Of a stretch of DNA of 64,000 nt, positions 1 to 13,983 are shown piece by piece (the stretch's first letter is position 1; the number at the start of each line of letters is the position of its first letter). The notes under the pieces are model-generated. The model searched no databases and had not been told where the DNA came from. It saw only the letters and a program-made list of their open reading frames with translations. Made by a program: the position numbers and the translations under genes. The DNA is from Jaapia argillacea MUCL 33604 (lineage: Eukaryota; Basidiomycota; Agaricomycetes; Jaapiales; Jaapiaceae): the NCBI GenBank assembly GCA_000697665.1, contig KL197716.1, positions 872,869 to 936,868 on the forward strand, read 5' to 3'.

Positions 1-1866
<1,866 letters not shown>

Positions 1867-2579
1867 ATTCGCAGTTTACACGGAGAAGTGAACTGGTGGA
1901 CCCACAAATACAAACCAAGTGCAAAATGAGAAGGAAGGATCGGCAAACAACAGGTCGGTAACCGAGATATAGTAGAAGTCGCGTGGCGCACATCCACATC
2001 GTCGAAGAGAAATAATATGGGGGAGAGATAAAGCAGAATGTGAGATGTCGGATGCGTCCGAGTGGCACAAAGCAACTTACCGGTATCGGAGATAAAATAT
2101 TGGAATTCCAAAGGTATAATCCGGGTTGATGGAGTGGCAAAGGTACCCCTCGAAGGGTTTGAAAGATGTAAGGTGGAAAGAAAAGTTGGAACAGATGGAA
2201 AGGAGGATATTGAGACCCTCTGAGGCGTTTGGAAGTGTCCTGGGCGACAGTAGGGTCTCGTAGGCGGCTCGCTCTTATAAACCCCTGATGCAGCGCGCCT
2301 CGTTCGATTTGTGGACGCGCTGAAATGACCATGTTTGGGTGAATCTGTTGATTGCTTTCACCTGTTAAAAAGCAATCAAGCATTTGGATGGCCTTCAAGT
2401 AGAGACCCTTGTGGGAACTGCTTGAGAAGCCAGCCACAGCTACCAAAAAAGGAGCACCATCAGCTTATGTCAGCAATACTCTCATCCCTCTGGCTGGAGG
2501 AAACGCTCGGCTCACCTTCCGATTTCGGGTGGCGTGAAATGGACCCACAATGCGCACCACTTCACGCTCTACCGGATCA
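1867..2579. other. upstream region of the forkhead gene
   Basis: No convincing coding sequence. On the minus strand there is a TATAAG-type box near 2273-2279 and a good donor site (ACCG|GTAAGT near 2085), so the 5'UTR of the forkhead gene probably starts near 2.25 kb and contains an intron. Several open frames overlap here but none shows a family motif. Confidence 0.5.
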
Positions 2580-3561
2580 TTAGGAACCCGTCATCGTCCC
2601 CAGAAAAGGTGATTTTGTTGAGGGCGGGATGGTGGGAATCCCGCCCTCCTCAGATTTGGGAATTTTCGATACAATGGACTGTTTTGTCGGCTCGTCAAGG
2701 GCTCGCCAAAGAGAAGTCACAAGCTTTGGTTGTTGATCATGATCAGCCTTGAAGAGGAACGTTTGGCCATCCAAAGCTACAAACGTCGTCGTTGTCGTCG
2801 ACGTTGGATGGAAAGGCAGAAAATTACCCGAAACGGTAAAGCTGTAGATCGCCTTTTCAGGGAATATGTTGAATTCCCTTTCTAGGTCGAGGATGTCTCT
2901 CTCTCCAAACCTCTGCGTTGTCTTGCAACTCATCCCCCGTCCAACAAACGATACCCTCTCGTCGATGGCTGGGACACGCTCTTCAGAAACTGTAACATCT
3001 GCTGCCCTCGAACCTCTTACCTGGGACCTCACGGCGACCCCCACTCCTCTCGGCAACACCCGTTGTGGGCACAAAGCAACGACAAGGGCACACAGACTGC
3101 CCCGAGATTTCTTCAGTCCAGAAGTACGGCAGTCCCACTTCTGACAGGCAAATGTCCGAACAAGGACTTTTATCTGTCCTCCCCGAAACACATGTACAAA
3201 CGCGCCCGCGTGGGCCAATAACACGGGTAACAGACCTCTGAATCTGATCTCCTTTTATCCTTGCCAACTTTCCAGGGACTGGAACCCATATGGCCCCAGC
3301 CCAATGTTTGTCAACCGCCTCTCAGGACCATTCGGACACTTCAAAATGCTACCAACATCATGTTGGCATTTGTCGTCGGGATAGTGGTGCTTTCGGAGAG
3401 AGAGGATGGGCGTCACGAAGCAGTGATGGAAGGGGGACACGCTTGCGAAGTAATAGCCTACCCTTCAAGTTGGACCTGAAATGATCCATCCACTTTTGTT
3501 TCTCCGGATCTATCTTCTTGTTCATAGCCAAATGAAACGGGTCTGCTATTGAGAGGATCAT
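2580..3561 (-). CDS. possible hypothetical protein gene, splicing unresolved
   Basis: I do not recognise this gene. The minus-strand frame 3224-2580 ends in a stretch with the composition of real protein, including FGERDILDLEREFNIFPEKA and LVTSLWRALDEPTKQS, with a stop at 2580. Further upstream, another frame (about 3561-3460) reads MILSIADPFHLAMNKKID and on to DHFRSNLKG before a GTAGGC donor-like site. These could be the last and first exons of one gene, but I could not connect them in frame. If real, the gene is transcribed divergently from THG1, whose ATG is only about 190 bp away. It could also be a decayed gene. Confidence 0.3.
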
Positions 3562-3748
3562 ATAATAAGACGGGTATCCAGGATATTGGAGGAGATTTGA
3601 GGGGCCTTTCCAGCGATCGTAACAAGATGTCACGCCCGCCACTGTCACATATTATTTGATCCTTCCGCATTCGGCGAATAAGTGCGAAACCTTCTGACAG
3701 ACTAACTTGTGACTTGCTGGTTATATAAGTCTCCCTTGCTGAGAACCA

Positions 3749-4951
3749 ATGGCTGGGTCGAGGTTTGCGTACGTCAAGAATTTCGAACTTCCTGATCGTC
3801 TTCTACCTGGAACCTTCCTCGTCCTTCGCGTGGACGGTCACTCCTTTCATCGGTAGGTGGATAAACTCGTCATCAACGAGTTTCCTAGAACATTGCTATG
3901 TCCAGTTTCTCAACCGAACATGGCTTCTCCAAACCAAACGATGAGCGGGCGCTTTGTCTGATGGACCACGCAGCTCGCGATGTGATGGATGAGTTCAAGG
4001 ATATCGTACTTGGATTTGGTGAGTCAGATGAATTTAGGTTCGTTCGTCTAGTTTCCATACCCGTGCTTCATGCAGAGTATTGATTCCCCTCTAGCTTCGT
4101 CTTCCGAAAATCGACGAGCCTGTACAATCGCCGTCATGCAAAAATACTCTCGACAGTAACCTCCCTCTTTACTTCCTCCTACTTGTTTCGATGGTCAACA
4201 CACTTCCCCGAAACTCCTCTTCGTTATCCGCCATCTTTTGACGGGAGGATCGTTCTGTATCCGAGTGAGAAGGAAGTCCAGGATTATTTTGCTTGGCGAC
4301 AAGCCGATAGTACGTCGATTTCCCCGAATCCGGATCCATACGTGGAGGGCTTCATATCCACGAACAGCTCACGCCAATAATCTATACAACACTGCATTTT
4401 GGGCTCTGGTTCAGCGGGGCAATCAAACAACTACCGAAGCACATGCTTCTCTCCGAGTGCGTCGTCTCCGATTCTTCCCTCAACGTGCCCAACCAACTGT
4501 ATCTATGTTCTCATGGATCCTTGCCAAGGGGACGATGGCAAGTCAAAAACACGAACTTCTGTTCTCGCGGTTCGGTATTAATTACAATGATTTACCTTCA
4601 CGCTACCGGAAGGGCAGCGTACTTCTGCGGGAAGAAGACGAGGTATCTCTTGGCTCCCTCGGTGATTCCTTAGCATCGTTCTCATGTAGGATTTAGGCGT
4701 CGGCATCACTCCCAGGAGACGACACTTCTAACGTGGAGCAAGACCAAGAACATCCTTGCCAAGGGATTCATAACGCCAATGTTGCGGCGCCCGACGAAGC
4801 ACCGCGAGAAACGGTGCCGCAGATCTCGAAGCAGGGTGACGCCAAGAGGGATAGGAAGACGAGAGTTAGCCCCACGATTGTAAAGGTGCTGCACTGCGAC
4901 ATCATTAGGGCAGACTTTTGGCTGGCCAGACCTGATTTATTATCGGGCTAG
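3749..4951 (+). CDS. THG1: tRNA(His) guanylyltransferase
   Basis: Adds the essential extra G at position -1 of tRNA-His (a 3'-5' nucleotide addition), the identity element for histidyl-tRNA synthetase. Exons are 3749-3852, 3906-4037, 4095-4309, 4368-4456, 4529-4642 and 4697-4951, giving 302 residues, close to other eukaryotic Thg1 proteins. The metal-binding carboxylates are visible: Asp in LVLRVDGHSFHR (residues ~25-36) and the SDE of GFGESDEFSFVF, which is restored only by splicing. Other family landmarks are NNLYNTAFWALV and LRGTMASQKHELLF, and the typical C-terminal VLHCDIIRADFW ends the protein. All six exons keep frame exactly. No targeting signal is obvious, so it is probably nuclear/cytosolic. 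Confidence 0.97.
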
Positions 4952-5511
4952 GGCAAGCTTGTGTGGTGCAAGGGGAATGATGGGCACAAGGGGTCTGCGA
5001 TGGGACGCCTCGATAAATATCACGTATTTTGCCGGATCGATTCTGTAGAAACACGTTGCTAGAGGCAGGAATCGATGAAGGACGAGGAGTCAAGAGTCGA
5101 ATGCCCCCTCGAGTTAGCCTCGTGTTCGGGAGTTATGGGAACTCCTTTCGATGAAGTAGTCGCAAGCATAATATTTGGTGATTAATTGATGATCACAACA
5201 GTTCAACATGCAAGAGTCGAGGTTGGTCGAGGAGTAAGGAGCAATTGCAAGGGATCCTGGATCGCGGGAGGCACTGAGTCTAGGGAAGCTTCAAGTTCAG
5301 CCACTCGTCCCGAGTCATACTGAGTTTCCATATCGGGAGGTGTGGGAACTCGAGCTGCCTGGATGGGTCCGCACCGCTCCGACCCTTCACATCGTCACAT
5401 TTCACATCCCCAAACCCTGCGCGCGCTGTGCGAGCCTTTGTTCCTCACAGCCATCATCATCGACACAGATTATCATCCTAAAGGACACCGCCGACATCGT
5501 CTCGAGCAATC
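4952..5511. other. intergenic, promoter of the following gene
   Basis: Short open frames on both strands have no family motif and unnatural composition. The last ~100 bp before 5512 are C/T- and CATC-rich, as in many basidiomycete core promoters. Nothing else is seen. Confidence 0.5.
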
Positions 5512-6230
5512 ATGAGCAACAACTCCAGTACTGCGTCCACTCCGACCTCGACCTACCCATCATTCTTCCGTCGTCGGACATTCGGCCGAGCACCTTCCCC
5601 TCCGACGTGGGCCTGCTACGAGCAGATTCCTTACGACGATGAAGATCTCAGCGACAGTGCATCTGAAGATAACTCCTGTTCTGAGGATGAGGAAAATTAT
5701 GGTCGAGGCGACGTTGTCCAAGATAGTGACTCGGAGAGCGACAATATTGTGCAGGCGACCAATGAGAAGCCCGTGGTTATAGGCGATGACCTTGTCCACA
5801 ATATGGATATTGACGAAGTCGGTGACGGGGGTTTGGTGAAGAAGGACGAGGATCTCAAGAAAGATGTAAAGGGCAAGCAGCGCGCTGTAGAACCGGAGAT
5901 GGAGAGTCCACGGAAGGAGCACCGAAGAAGGCGACGAGAGCCTGTGTACAATTTACGACCTATTCTAACGATTCAGAAGAGCCAAGGCTTCGTTTGGAAT
6001 CAGGTCTGTTTCTTTCACCGCGATGCAACCCTGCGCCATTCGGCTGACACCTTGATTTTAAGGACTTGTTTGTTCCACCGTACATTAAAGATCGATGTGC
6101 GCAACTTTCTCTTCGCATACCGCCCGCTTCACTTACACTTCGTTTTGATCTCCAGATGTGGCGTCGACCTCACCGGCGTATTCGTCCAGTTTCGTCTCGA
6201 CCTCCGCCTCCTCAACTAATTCCTGCTTGA
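5512..6230 (+). CDS. conserved fungal protein with acidic N-terminal half, function unknown
   Basis: Exons 5512-6003 and 6063-6230 give 219 residues. The N-terminal two thirds are low-complexity: Ser/Thr-rich, then strongly acidic (DDEDLSDSASEDNSCSEDEE), then a short basic stretch (EHRRRRREPVYNLRP). The end is different in kind: KSQGFVWNQDLFVPPYIKD, restored across the intron, followed by a basic proline-rich tail. I believe the WNQDLFVPPYIKDR block recurs in basidiomycete hypothetical proteins, but I cannot name a domain. The ATG at 5512 is the first after a CATC-rich leader and gives the longest frame. The acidic/basic layout suggests a nuclear or nucleolar protein; this is inference only. 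Confidence 0.75.
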
Positions 6231-6561
6231 ATGAATACGAAGTAGAAGTCGTCGAGATCAGGGTTAAGGAAGGCGATTTACAGGACATCATCCCTTGATT
6301 ACTCCTCCTTATGTCGCTCCATTTTCCGTCCCCCACTCCCCACTTTCATTGCCCTCCAAATTAGAGTAGGATCACCGCTCGCGCCTTGTACTAACCCTTG
6401 ACTGCCCTTGACTGTTTCAATAACTTTTGTATATTGATACCTGACACTCGTCACCATCCCTTGTTTGCCTACAGTAGCACACCCTGATATATCTTCCCCC
6501 TGTTATCCATACGAACAAAGACCATTTGTCTCTCGACGAAAAGTCTGATAAAGCTCGAGGT
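6231..6561. other. 3' intergenic region between convergent genes
   Basis: T- and C-rich sequence shared as 3'UTR space by the gene at 5512-6230 and the minus-strand deubiquitinase gene. No gene is seen. Confidence 0.5.
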
Positions 6562-8938
6562 TCAGACAGTAGCGAGGAGCTCATCCTCGACTTCCTTCTC
6601 AACTTCTTTCTTCCTCGCTGCCAACGCAGCTTCTTTTTCCCTCTCGCGTTCTTTCTCCTTTTCGAGTTCGGTTTCTCGAGTAAGAATATACGATGGGATG
6701 ACGTATGGCTTATAATCCAGATGGCGCTTCACGTAGAAGCACATATATGCTGTCGACCCGAGGACGGCACCAAGGTTTGAATGCGTGACTCTTTGGTTAT
6801 AGGTCAATCAGGGGAACTGTAGTCGAGAGTTTCACTGCTCACTTGTCATCATCAAATCGATACCACTAGAGGAGGGAACGGAAGTTGAGAACGACAAGCA
6901 ACCGGCGAAGATAGTTATTGGACTGACCTCATCTTGGCAACGTGCATAATTCGTATAATGGCCATTATCTATCTGACCTTCATGGCATATGACGGCGAAG
7001 AGGTCATACTCATACAACGCTTCTGGGCCGGTATAGCTAGCAAGGGTGGTCTGGGTGAAAGGTGTAGCGGAATGAGGAGGAAACGTACCCATTCTCTTTA
7101 TCCTTCATGCTCATGACCAGCGTGGTATATGGTGCCATGTTCAGAGTAGCAGGAAATCGAACGAAGGTATCGATTTTCTGGGCCGACGACTTGTGTTCGA
7201 AGCGCTGCAAACCCACTTATCAGATCCAAGGATATCTTGTGAGGGCGGAAAGGGTCACTTTGAACTGGAAGCTCAGCACTGGCGGGAGCTTCTTGATACT
7301 CAGTCGCTTGGATGCATCCTGAACGGCGTATAGGTGAAGACAAAATGAAAGGGTGACAGAGAGCATACGTGGGATGCCTTGCCACACTTGGCACAACTAT
7401 ACTCCTTGGAACCCAACTTCTCAGGCTGGGTAAATCTAAAAGGTGATCAGAAACTGGCCCAGAGCCATCCACAACAACAAACTCACTTCTTCAAACACGT
7501 GGCGAGAGTATTCTCTCCCGTGGCGACTTCTCCACTCTTGGTTTTCAACTCGAGGCTGATATCCAACATGGGGTCGATAGTCGACGTAACGTTCCCACAC
7601 CTCTCGCATTTGACGTCGCTTTGAAGTTGTCCTGCAAATGTGGAATGGATGATACAAATGCAGGAGACATTCGTGGAGCCTCGAGAAGTCGTGTGGATCT
7701 GGTTGAGGGCTGAGATGAAGAACTCGTGAGCATCCTGTTGGGCGTAGCCAGAGAGCTCCGAGGAAGCTCGCCATGTGGTAGCGAGGAAACTGATGGGGCC
7801 ATAAGGGTTTGTGTCTTCTGAGAAGACCTAGTTGAAGGAGATCAGATTTTCAGTTGGAAGGTTGTATCAGAATGTATACCTCGGAGAACAGTGTGTCCAT
7901 TTCGCAACAGGTGCAATCCTTCGTCTTGCAGAGCTTGCTGTTGTGCTTATCGCTCAAGAAGAAGTTTCGTAGCAACGGGTTATGGATGAAACTTTGGAGA
8001 ATGACATTCAAGAAACATGTTTGGCCCAAATTCAGGAGCCCTCGCCGGCCTAAGTAGACGGACAATGTCAGAGCATGCCAAGCGTATGAAAAGCGGTGTC
8101 GACTTGCCTTGGCAAGGGAGACCCGACATTTCTTGTAATGCTGCCTTGTCTTTATCGGAAGGAACCCACGCTTGGAAGGGCTCACGACCTTTCTTCGTCG
8201 CTAACCATAGAGTGTCAGGTTAGGTGCAGGTGGAATGACAATCCACCTACTCTGAAACTTAGTGGCTTTCTCCTCAGCGGCCAATGTGGTTGACGAGAAA
8301 GTATGCTCCAGAAGGGGCTCGTAGACGAAGTCATCGCAACTCGAACAGAACACAGAACCAGATTTAACGTCCATGCCTTTTATTTGCTATCAGCTGGGAG
8401 GGATAGCCACGGGCCCTTGTACGTTCCATCAACTTACAGAATTGATGGCCCGACTCATGCAAATGTTGTGAGATGTGTCCCCCAAACCAACATCCTGTAC
8501 TTGAACATCGCAAGCAGGCAAATGGGCGAGTCAACGTCACACCACAGGTATCGCAAGCAGGATGTGCTATCTATTGTGTGTCAAGACCGTTCTGCCCATC
8601 TATAACGTTGGTCTGACCTTTCTTCGCTTCGCGATGTGTAGCACGCCGTGCGGACGTCGAGCGTTCCACCCCGCGACGATCTTGGACTTTTCTAGCAGTG
8701 ATCTCTTGGCGCTCGGATCTGCAAGGACTTCAACAATGTGCGGACACCGTGAAGGGTCTCTTTCAACATTGGAATCGGTGTGGGAGGCTGGACGTTCAGT
8801 CTTAACGGCTTCTAGTGATGGAGACAGGGAATGAGATGAACTGCGGGCAGCTGGGGCATTGTGCTGGGCTATCGCAGGAGATACTGGAGATGCAGACATA
8901 GTAGTTGGGAACACGAAGTCTATGTCAGTTCCTGCCAA
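6562..8938 (-). CDS. UBP8: SAGA-type ubiquitin carboxyl-terminal hydrolase (Ubp8/USP22 family)
   Basis: A cysteine protease that removes ubiquitin from histone H2B as part of the SAGA deubiquitination module. Twelve exons on the minus strand: 8938-8618, 8570-8438, 8376-8251, 8200-8108, 8049-7880, 7827-7487, 7435-7369, 7318-7259, 7204-7089, 7036-6928, 6865-6843 and 6790-6562, giving 595 residues. The N-terminal ZnF-UBP has CDTCG, GCWFGGHISQHLHESGHQF and CSSC. The catalytic core has the Cys box NLGQTCFLNVILQS, QQDAHEFF, zinc-ribbon CxxC pairs (CERC, CAKC), the His box GQIDNGHYTNYA and the third-residue segment WYRFDDD. The tail is a Glu/Lys-rich coiled-coil-like stretch. Intron 4 is a GC-AG intron (AAG|GCAAGT) and exon 11 is only 23 nt. 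Compared with yeast Ubp8 (471 residues), the extra length is at the two ends. Confidence 0.96.
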
Positions 8939-9095
8939 GACCGTGGACCACCGGCAGTGGGAACTTCGGGGGTTATATCATTAGCCTCATCCGAGACTAT
9001 GATCTGCCACATGGACGAGGCTTGAGAATAACCTCGAAACACCGGCGCCTTATACCCGTTCTGCGACATTTACCTCGATTCCATTTCTCACCGAG
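8939..9095. promoter_or_regulatory. bidirectional promoter between UBP8 and the HIT gene
   Basis: Only 157 bp separate the two divergent start codons, so the core promoters of both genes must lie here or overlap the 5'UTRs. No clear TATA box is seen. The only basis is the gene arrangement. Confidence 0.5.
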
Positions 9096-9887
9096 ATGGG
9101 GACGCGGGGGACTCTATCTGCCTTATTCTTTTGCTTCAAACGGAGCAGGCCTCACGGACGTCTGAGCGACGAAACGTCGGATGACTTGGAAGCGGGAAGG
9201 CGGTTGCGTGACTGTGTGTTTTGCAACGTTTCCTCTGAGAATGGCTTCAACATCGTGTTTGAAGTTCGTTGTCTTCGTGGTCGATATCTGATGTTGGAAG
9301 ATGTTCTCTGCTTACTCCTCGATTTTCACAGGATGAAAACTTCGCAGTGTTTACTGATCACAAACCATCGGCGGTACACCACTGGCAAGTTATTCCAAAG
9401 GCGCACATCAGTAAGGAGCGCTCATCTGATCCATGAAGAGCTATGCTTAGCCATTCACAAGCTAGCGTGAGGAGTTTACGAAAGCATGACTTGCACCTCG
9501 GTATGCCATGACCCGTGGTGTTCCTTTGCCGTTATGAATCCCTTCCAGTGCGAACCCTGGGTGAAATTGGTCACCGTTTTTTGGACGAATCAGGAGTACC
9601 TTCACATCTGCGCAAGTACGTTTGATGTCCGATTGCTCACCGGTGCGTCTCCGACTGAACGCATCCAATTCTCAAGGCTTGGCTTCCATATCCCTCCTTT
9701 CAATTCCGTGAATCATTTACATCTCCACGTCCAGGCGTTGCCTTACACGTCTATCTTCGGGAGAGTGAAGTATCCCGTTGTGGCTAGGACTAACGGTCGA
9801 AACAAGGGCTTCAGTTGGTTTTCGGAACTTGCCCAGACCATCCACATACTTGAGCGTGATGGACGAGTTGGTGTCTTCCCGTGTTGA
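9096..9887 (+). CDS. HIT (histidine triad) family hydrolase, HINT3/aprataxin-like branch
   Basis: A nucleotide hydrolase or transferase acting on AMP-linked substrates. Exons are 9096-9263, 9332-9410, 9462-9500, 9549-9615 and 9677-9887, giving 187 residues. The N-terminal RDCVFCNVS is the usual HIT start. It is followed by FAVFTDHKPSAVHHWQVIPK, a linker SVRSLRKHDLHLVR and a helix ending HRFLDESGVPSH. The catalytic triad lies in FNSVNHLHLHVQALPY (H-x-H-x-H). The conserved core plus LGFHIPPF is what fixed the splicing. The C-terminal WFSELAQTIHILE is typical of small fungal HIT proteins that lack the aprataxin zinc finger. The start codon is the first in-frame ATG; the first ~40 residues are poorly conserved, so the start is less certain. 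The gene is divergent from UBP8. Confidence 0.92.
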
Positions 9888-11707
9888 GTATGCTGGGAAA
9901 TTTTTCTGAAGCGTCGACGAATTTTGCTTCTTTTGGACGGGTTTATCGCCCTATCCCCCCACCTATGTCTTCCCTAAGATCGTAAGATATTTTCCCTTTC
10001 TAAACATGCTTACCATTCGGTTCGCTTTTGCGCAGATGTGTTTCTCCCGTCGATGCATTTAGACTAGGCTCACGAAGTGCTGACATGTGTACTCGTCTCT
10101 GTCTTTGTGTGGATTTCACAAGCCCACCATTGCTTGATTGGTCACCCCTGCGGTAAACCCACGACTCTTCCTCTCTGTGGCCACAGTTTATCCACCTCAA
10201 GCGTCCCGCACTTAGCTGGAGGATTGGGGTCCCCCTCCGAGAAGCGAGACTGTCTTCCAAGCTGCGGGTGCCGACTCTCCAGTTCCTAGTACTTGCGGGG
10301 CCGGCAGATCTTGCGGATGTCCTTCCAGGCGTCTGACGGTCAGCGCCGGGGTCAATAGATCAATCCGTTTCTCTAGCCAACGCGAAGGCCGCCTTGGACT
10401 GGTCGCGCAACGACCTACACAACCTGGTTTCCCCAGTAAATCTTGTTCGCATTAGATGTCCCGAAATCGATCCTGAAGTGCCGAGAATGCGGCGATGTGC
10501 TAATCACTCATATATCCGCACAATGTATTCGCTCACGCGTCCCCACATCGTGTTCTCAAGGCGCATTCTCGATTTTGTCTGGACCACGTTCTCTGCGTTC
10601 ACCCAAACCAGAGCCGGTGTTCCATTGGTTGATTTTTCCTCGAAGCCGTCGGGATCGTTCGCTGGTATACCCATCCCCTGCATGGGTTGAAGCCCGAGGT
10701 ATAATCGTTACATCTATTGTCGCTGATGGCCCCCACCTTGGCCTCCCATGATGTGCTGGTGCTGTGGTCTAAATATTACTGCTGGAGATCTATATTTGAA
10801 TCGGCCAAATTTATCCATCGGCACCCTCGATTTACATCAAAATTACAGTTTCTCGTCTCGATATCTCGCCGTGCCGCTGAGGATGCTGTTTGCCTATCCC
10901 AGAAGATTCCTCGTAACGTAAGTGTTCATGTTCTATTTTTCTACAGGCGCCAATAATAGTTTCTTTTGCTGGTCGTATGACGGGTGGTGAAACCTACGAC
11001 ATCACACTCCACCATCGTGGATGAATATTCATCACCGGCCATAAACTTTGGGTATTCCTTTGAGACCCCCCTGCCAAGGCATTGGTCGGAGTGGGCTTCT
11101 CCGTAAGTCTCTTGGCTATTGATAGTGTCGAAGTTGAATGAAACACCCTTAGCTGTGCCACGAAGCAGAGCTTCCGTTGACGGCTTCCCAAGAAACTGAT
11201 CTCTCTCCAAGCAATGTGCTTGTCTTTCCATCTTGGGAGATCGCTATTCTGGCTTACCCTCGCCGACACTGAAGAGGAGCGGCCAGTGGGCTCTGATGGG
11301 GTCCCGTCGACTTCATATCTACGGGCCGTTCACGATTTCTGCGAGTTCTTCTTGTGGACTGACAAACCCGGATCATGGCACCCAATTGTGGAGATTGAAC
11401 CACCCTCCCAGTGCAAGAAACCTTTCCTAGATATGGCGAGTTTCTGATGAAAGCCAGCCGAGAAGGATTACGGCGGGGCTGGAGGGAAATTTCCCCGGTG
11501 GTGGAAGCAGGTAGCTACCTTTTGGAGGCTCTCGCACTCTCAGTCGTCCTCGACAAGAAGCGGCTGGTGATCACATCCGCCAAGGTGTGCATGTGGAACC
11601 CAGGGATGCCGTTCACAATTATATTTTATCGATTCGTATAAAGTCCCTCAGTAGGCGCTGGTCAGCCGCAGCACGCTCGCTCCAGCCTCCCGATCTTCAC
11701 CTTCAGG
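9888..11707. other. 1.8 kb gene-poor region with broken frames, upstream of oxalate decarboxylase
   Basis: No gene could be supported. Short plus-strand frames (for example 10394-10751, 11214-11447, 11411-11641) have protein-like patches such as KCRECGDVL, but they break every 60-100 codons and could not be joined by plausible introns. I read this as eroded genic or transposon sequence plus the promoter of the downstream gene. Confidence 0.4.
11637..11643 (+). promoter_or_regulatory. TATA-like box of the oxalate decarboxylase gene
   Basis: TATAAAG lies 71 bp upstream of the ATG at 11708, a normal distance for a fungal TATA box, followed by a C/T-rich leader. This is sequence and spacing evidence only. 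Confidence 0.45.
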
Positions 11708-13983
11708 ATGACTCGCTTGTCTACATCGTTCCTTTGCTTGGCCCTTGCCTTGGGCGCTGTGGCTGCTCAGGGGGTCTCTTCTTCGACCACCACCACCACT
11801 TCGTCGGCAGCAACCCCTAGCCCCACACTCCCATATGCCAGTGACGACCCAAATTACCCGATGTGGAACAACTACACTGAGACCACTCCGGAAGCCGAGC
11901 GAGGCACCCTCGGTACCACCGTGATCGGCGGGACCAGCGACCTTCAGCTCGACATCCAGGTCAGTAAATGGTGGTTTGGCTAGAAACGCTCGTCTCACTT
12001 ACCACATATGGTAGAACCCTGACTTGCTCGCCCCACCGACCACAGATGCCGGGACCGTGTATGCATCACTTCCCCCTCTTTACACCATCCGGTTAACCCC
12101 CTTTCAGTTCAAATGCCAAGTGGCCATTCAGTTTGAGTCACAACCGACTTCAAACTGGAGGCTGGGCTCGCCAGGAAAATAGTGCGTAATTTCCTGTTGG
12201 TTTCAGCTCAAATTTGACAATCATTACAGTCAATGTGATGCCCATTGCAACCGGTGAGCCACCTGCACAATAACTGCGAATATGGTTCTGAGTTCTGTTC
12301 AATTAGAAATGGCTGGCGTTAACATGCGTTTGGAAGTTGGAGCGATTCGGTAAGCAACTGTTCTCCCCGCCATGTTTCCAAATAATAAACATCCCTTTAG
12401 TGAGCTCCACTGGCACAAGACTGGCGAAGTGGGTATCGATCTGAAGCCACCTGCATTGTATTAATATATGGTCCTAAAGTGGGCATACATCCTGTCTGGT
12501 TCCGTCCAAGTGTCGGCGGTTAATGCTGCAGGACAAAACTATCTGGCGACTGTGGTAAGTGTACAAACATATCAAGGGCCTCGATGTATTCTTATGCACC
12601 CCTCTAAAGAGCGCGGGGGATCTCTGGTACTTCCCAGCAGGAATTCCCCACTCCTTGCAAGCTACGGCTGATAACCCTAATGGCGCCGAATTCTTGCTAG
12701 TATGTTGCCTCATCAAGATCTGTTACTAGAGAAGTCGCTGACGTCCTTGCAGGTGTTTGACAGCGGAAGTTTCAGCGAAGACTCTACGTTCTTGGTACGT
12801 GTTTCTGCGTCTATTTACATCTGATTGTCGCTCATGCCACACAGTTGACTGACTGGCTGGCTCACACTCCAAAAGAGGTCATCGCGAAGAATTTCGGGAC
12901 CCCCATATCCGCTTTTGACACCATTCCTGCCTCTCAACTCTACATTTTCCCGAGTTGTGAGTTTTAGCGCTTCTGGTTTATCTTTTGGAATCCAGTCTGA
13001 TGTATTCCTCCAGCGCCCCCGCCTGATGACGCCGTGGCTCCCATTAGCCCCCAAGGAACAGCTTCACTTCCATACACATACAGGCTCTCGCAGGTGAACG
13101 CCACGCAATTGGCAGGAGGAACTGTAAAGGTTGTCGACTCGACCACATTCAAGGTTTCAACCACTATCGCAGTCGCAGAAGTCACTGTCGAACCTGGAGC
13201 AATCAGGTGCGCACCTTTCTGACCCATCATCTTCCTCTTCTAAAATTCTTTCAAGGGAATTGCATGCAAGTTTATCTCACTCGGTCCTCTGACTTGCTCA
13301 TTGACATCTCCATAGTGGCATCCCACTCAAGATGAATGGACTTACTTCATGTACGAATCATCTTTCTTTGTACAGCCCTGAAGTTAGCTTATCTCGTCAT
13401 CCCATCCTAGCTCCGGCAATGCGCGCATGACGCTCTTCGCTGCAACATCAAATGCAAGGACATATGATTATATGGTACGTGACCTGTACTCGTGGTGATA
13501 CTTTTCTCACTGAATAATCTCTATAGGGAGGAGATATCGGTAATGTTGTCGCGCAGAATATGATCAAATAGATGCTCACTTATCGCTCTCAGGCTATATT
13601 CCCGCCTCTTACGGTCCGTGCTATCGAAAAACACCATCTTCATTCCAATCTCATACACGGTTTCCAGGTCACTATGTCGAAAACACGGGCAATAGTACTC
13701 TCCATTTCCTCGAGATCTTCTACACCAGTGTGTATAACTTCATTTTGTGTGATTGACTATACTCACTACTACATGCTTTTTTTCAGGCACGTACCAAGAC
13801 ATCAGTCTAAACCAGGTTCGCAATTTCACGAACGAACGACTTTCAGTTGACTAACCTGGATTCCAGTGGTTGGCCCTAACTCCACCGGCCGTCGTCCAGG
13901 CACACTTGGGCATATCGGAAGAAACCGTTGCCCTGCTCACCAAGACAAAACAAGTTGTTACAGCTCCAAGTAATCCTCAGTAG
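11708..13983 (+). CDS. secreted bicupin oxalate decarboxylase
   Basis: A Mn-dependent enzyme converting oxalate to formate and CO2, extracellular or cell-wall associated, used by wood- and litter-decay fungi to control oxalate and pH. Nineteen exons: 11708-11959, 12015-12058, 12108-12181, 12230-12253, 12307-12349, 12401-12428, 12480-12554, 12610-12699, 12753-12794, 12845-12956, 13014-13206, 13256-13265, 13316-13350, 13411-13474, 13527-13539, 13593-13613, 13668-13727, 13787-13815 and 13867-13983. They give 441 residues, the usual family size. A signal peptide (MTRLSTSFLCLALALGAVAA) is followed by a Thr/Ser-rich linker. Cupin 1 has ELHWHKTGEWAY and GIPHSLQA; cupin 2 has ELHWHPTQDEWTYF and SYGHYVEN, so both metal sites are complete. 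Exon 12 is a 10-nt microexon and the intron after it has a GC donor. The exon count is high even for this family. Confidence 0.96.
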
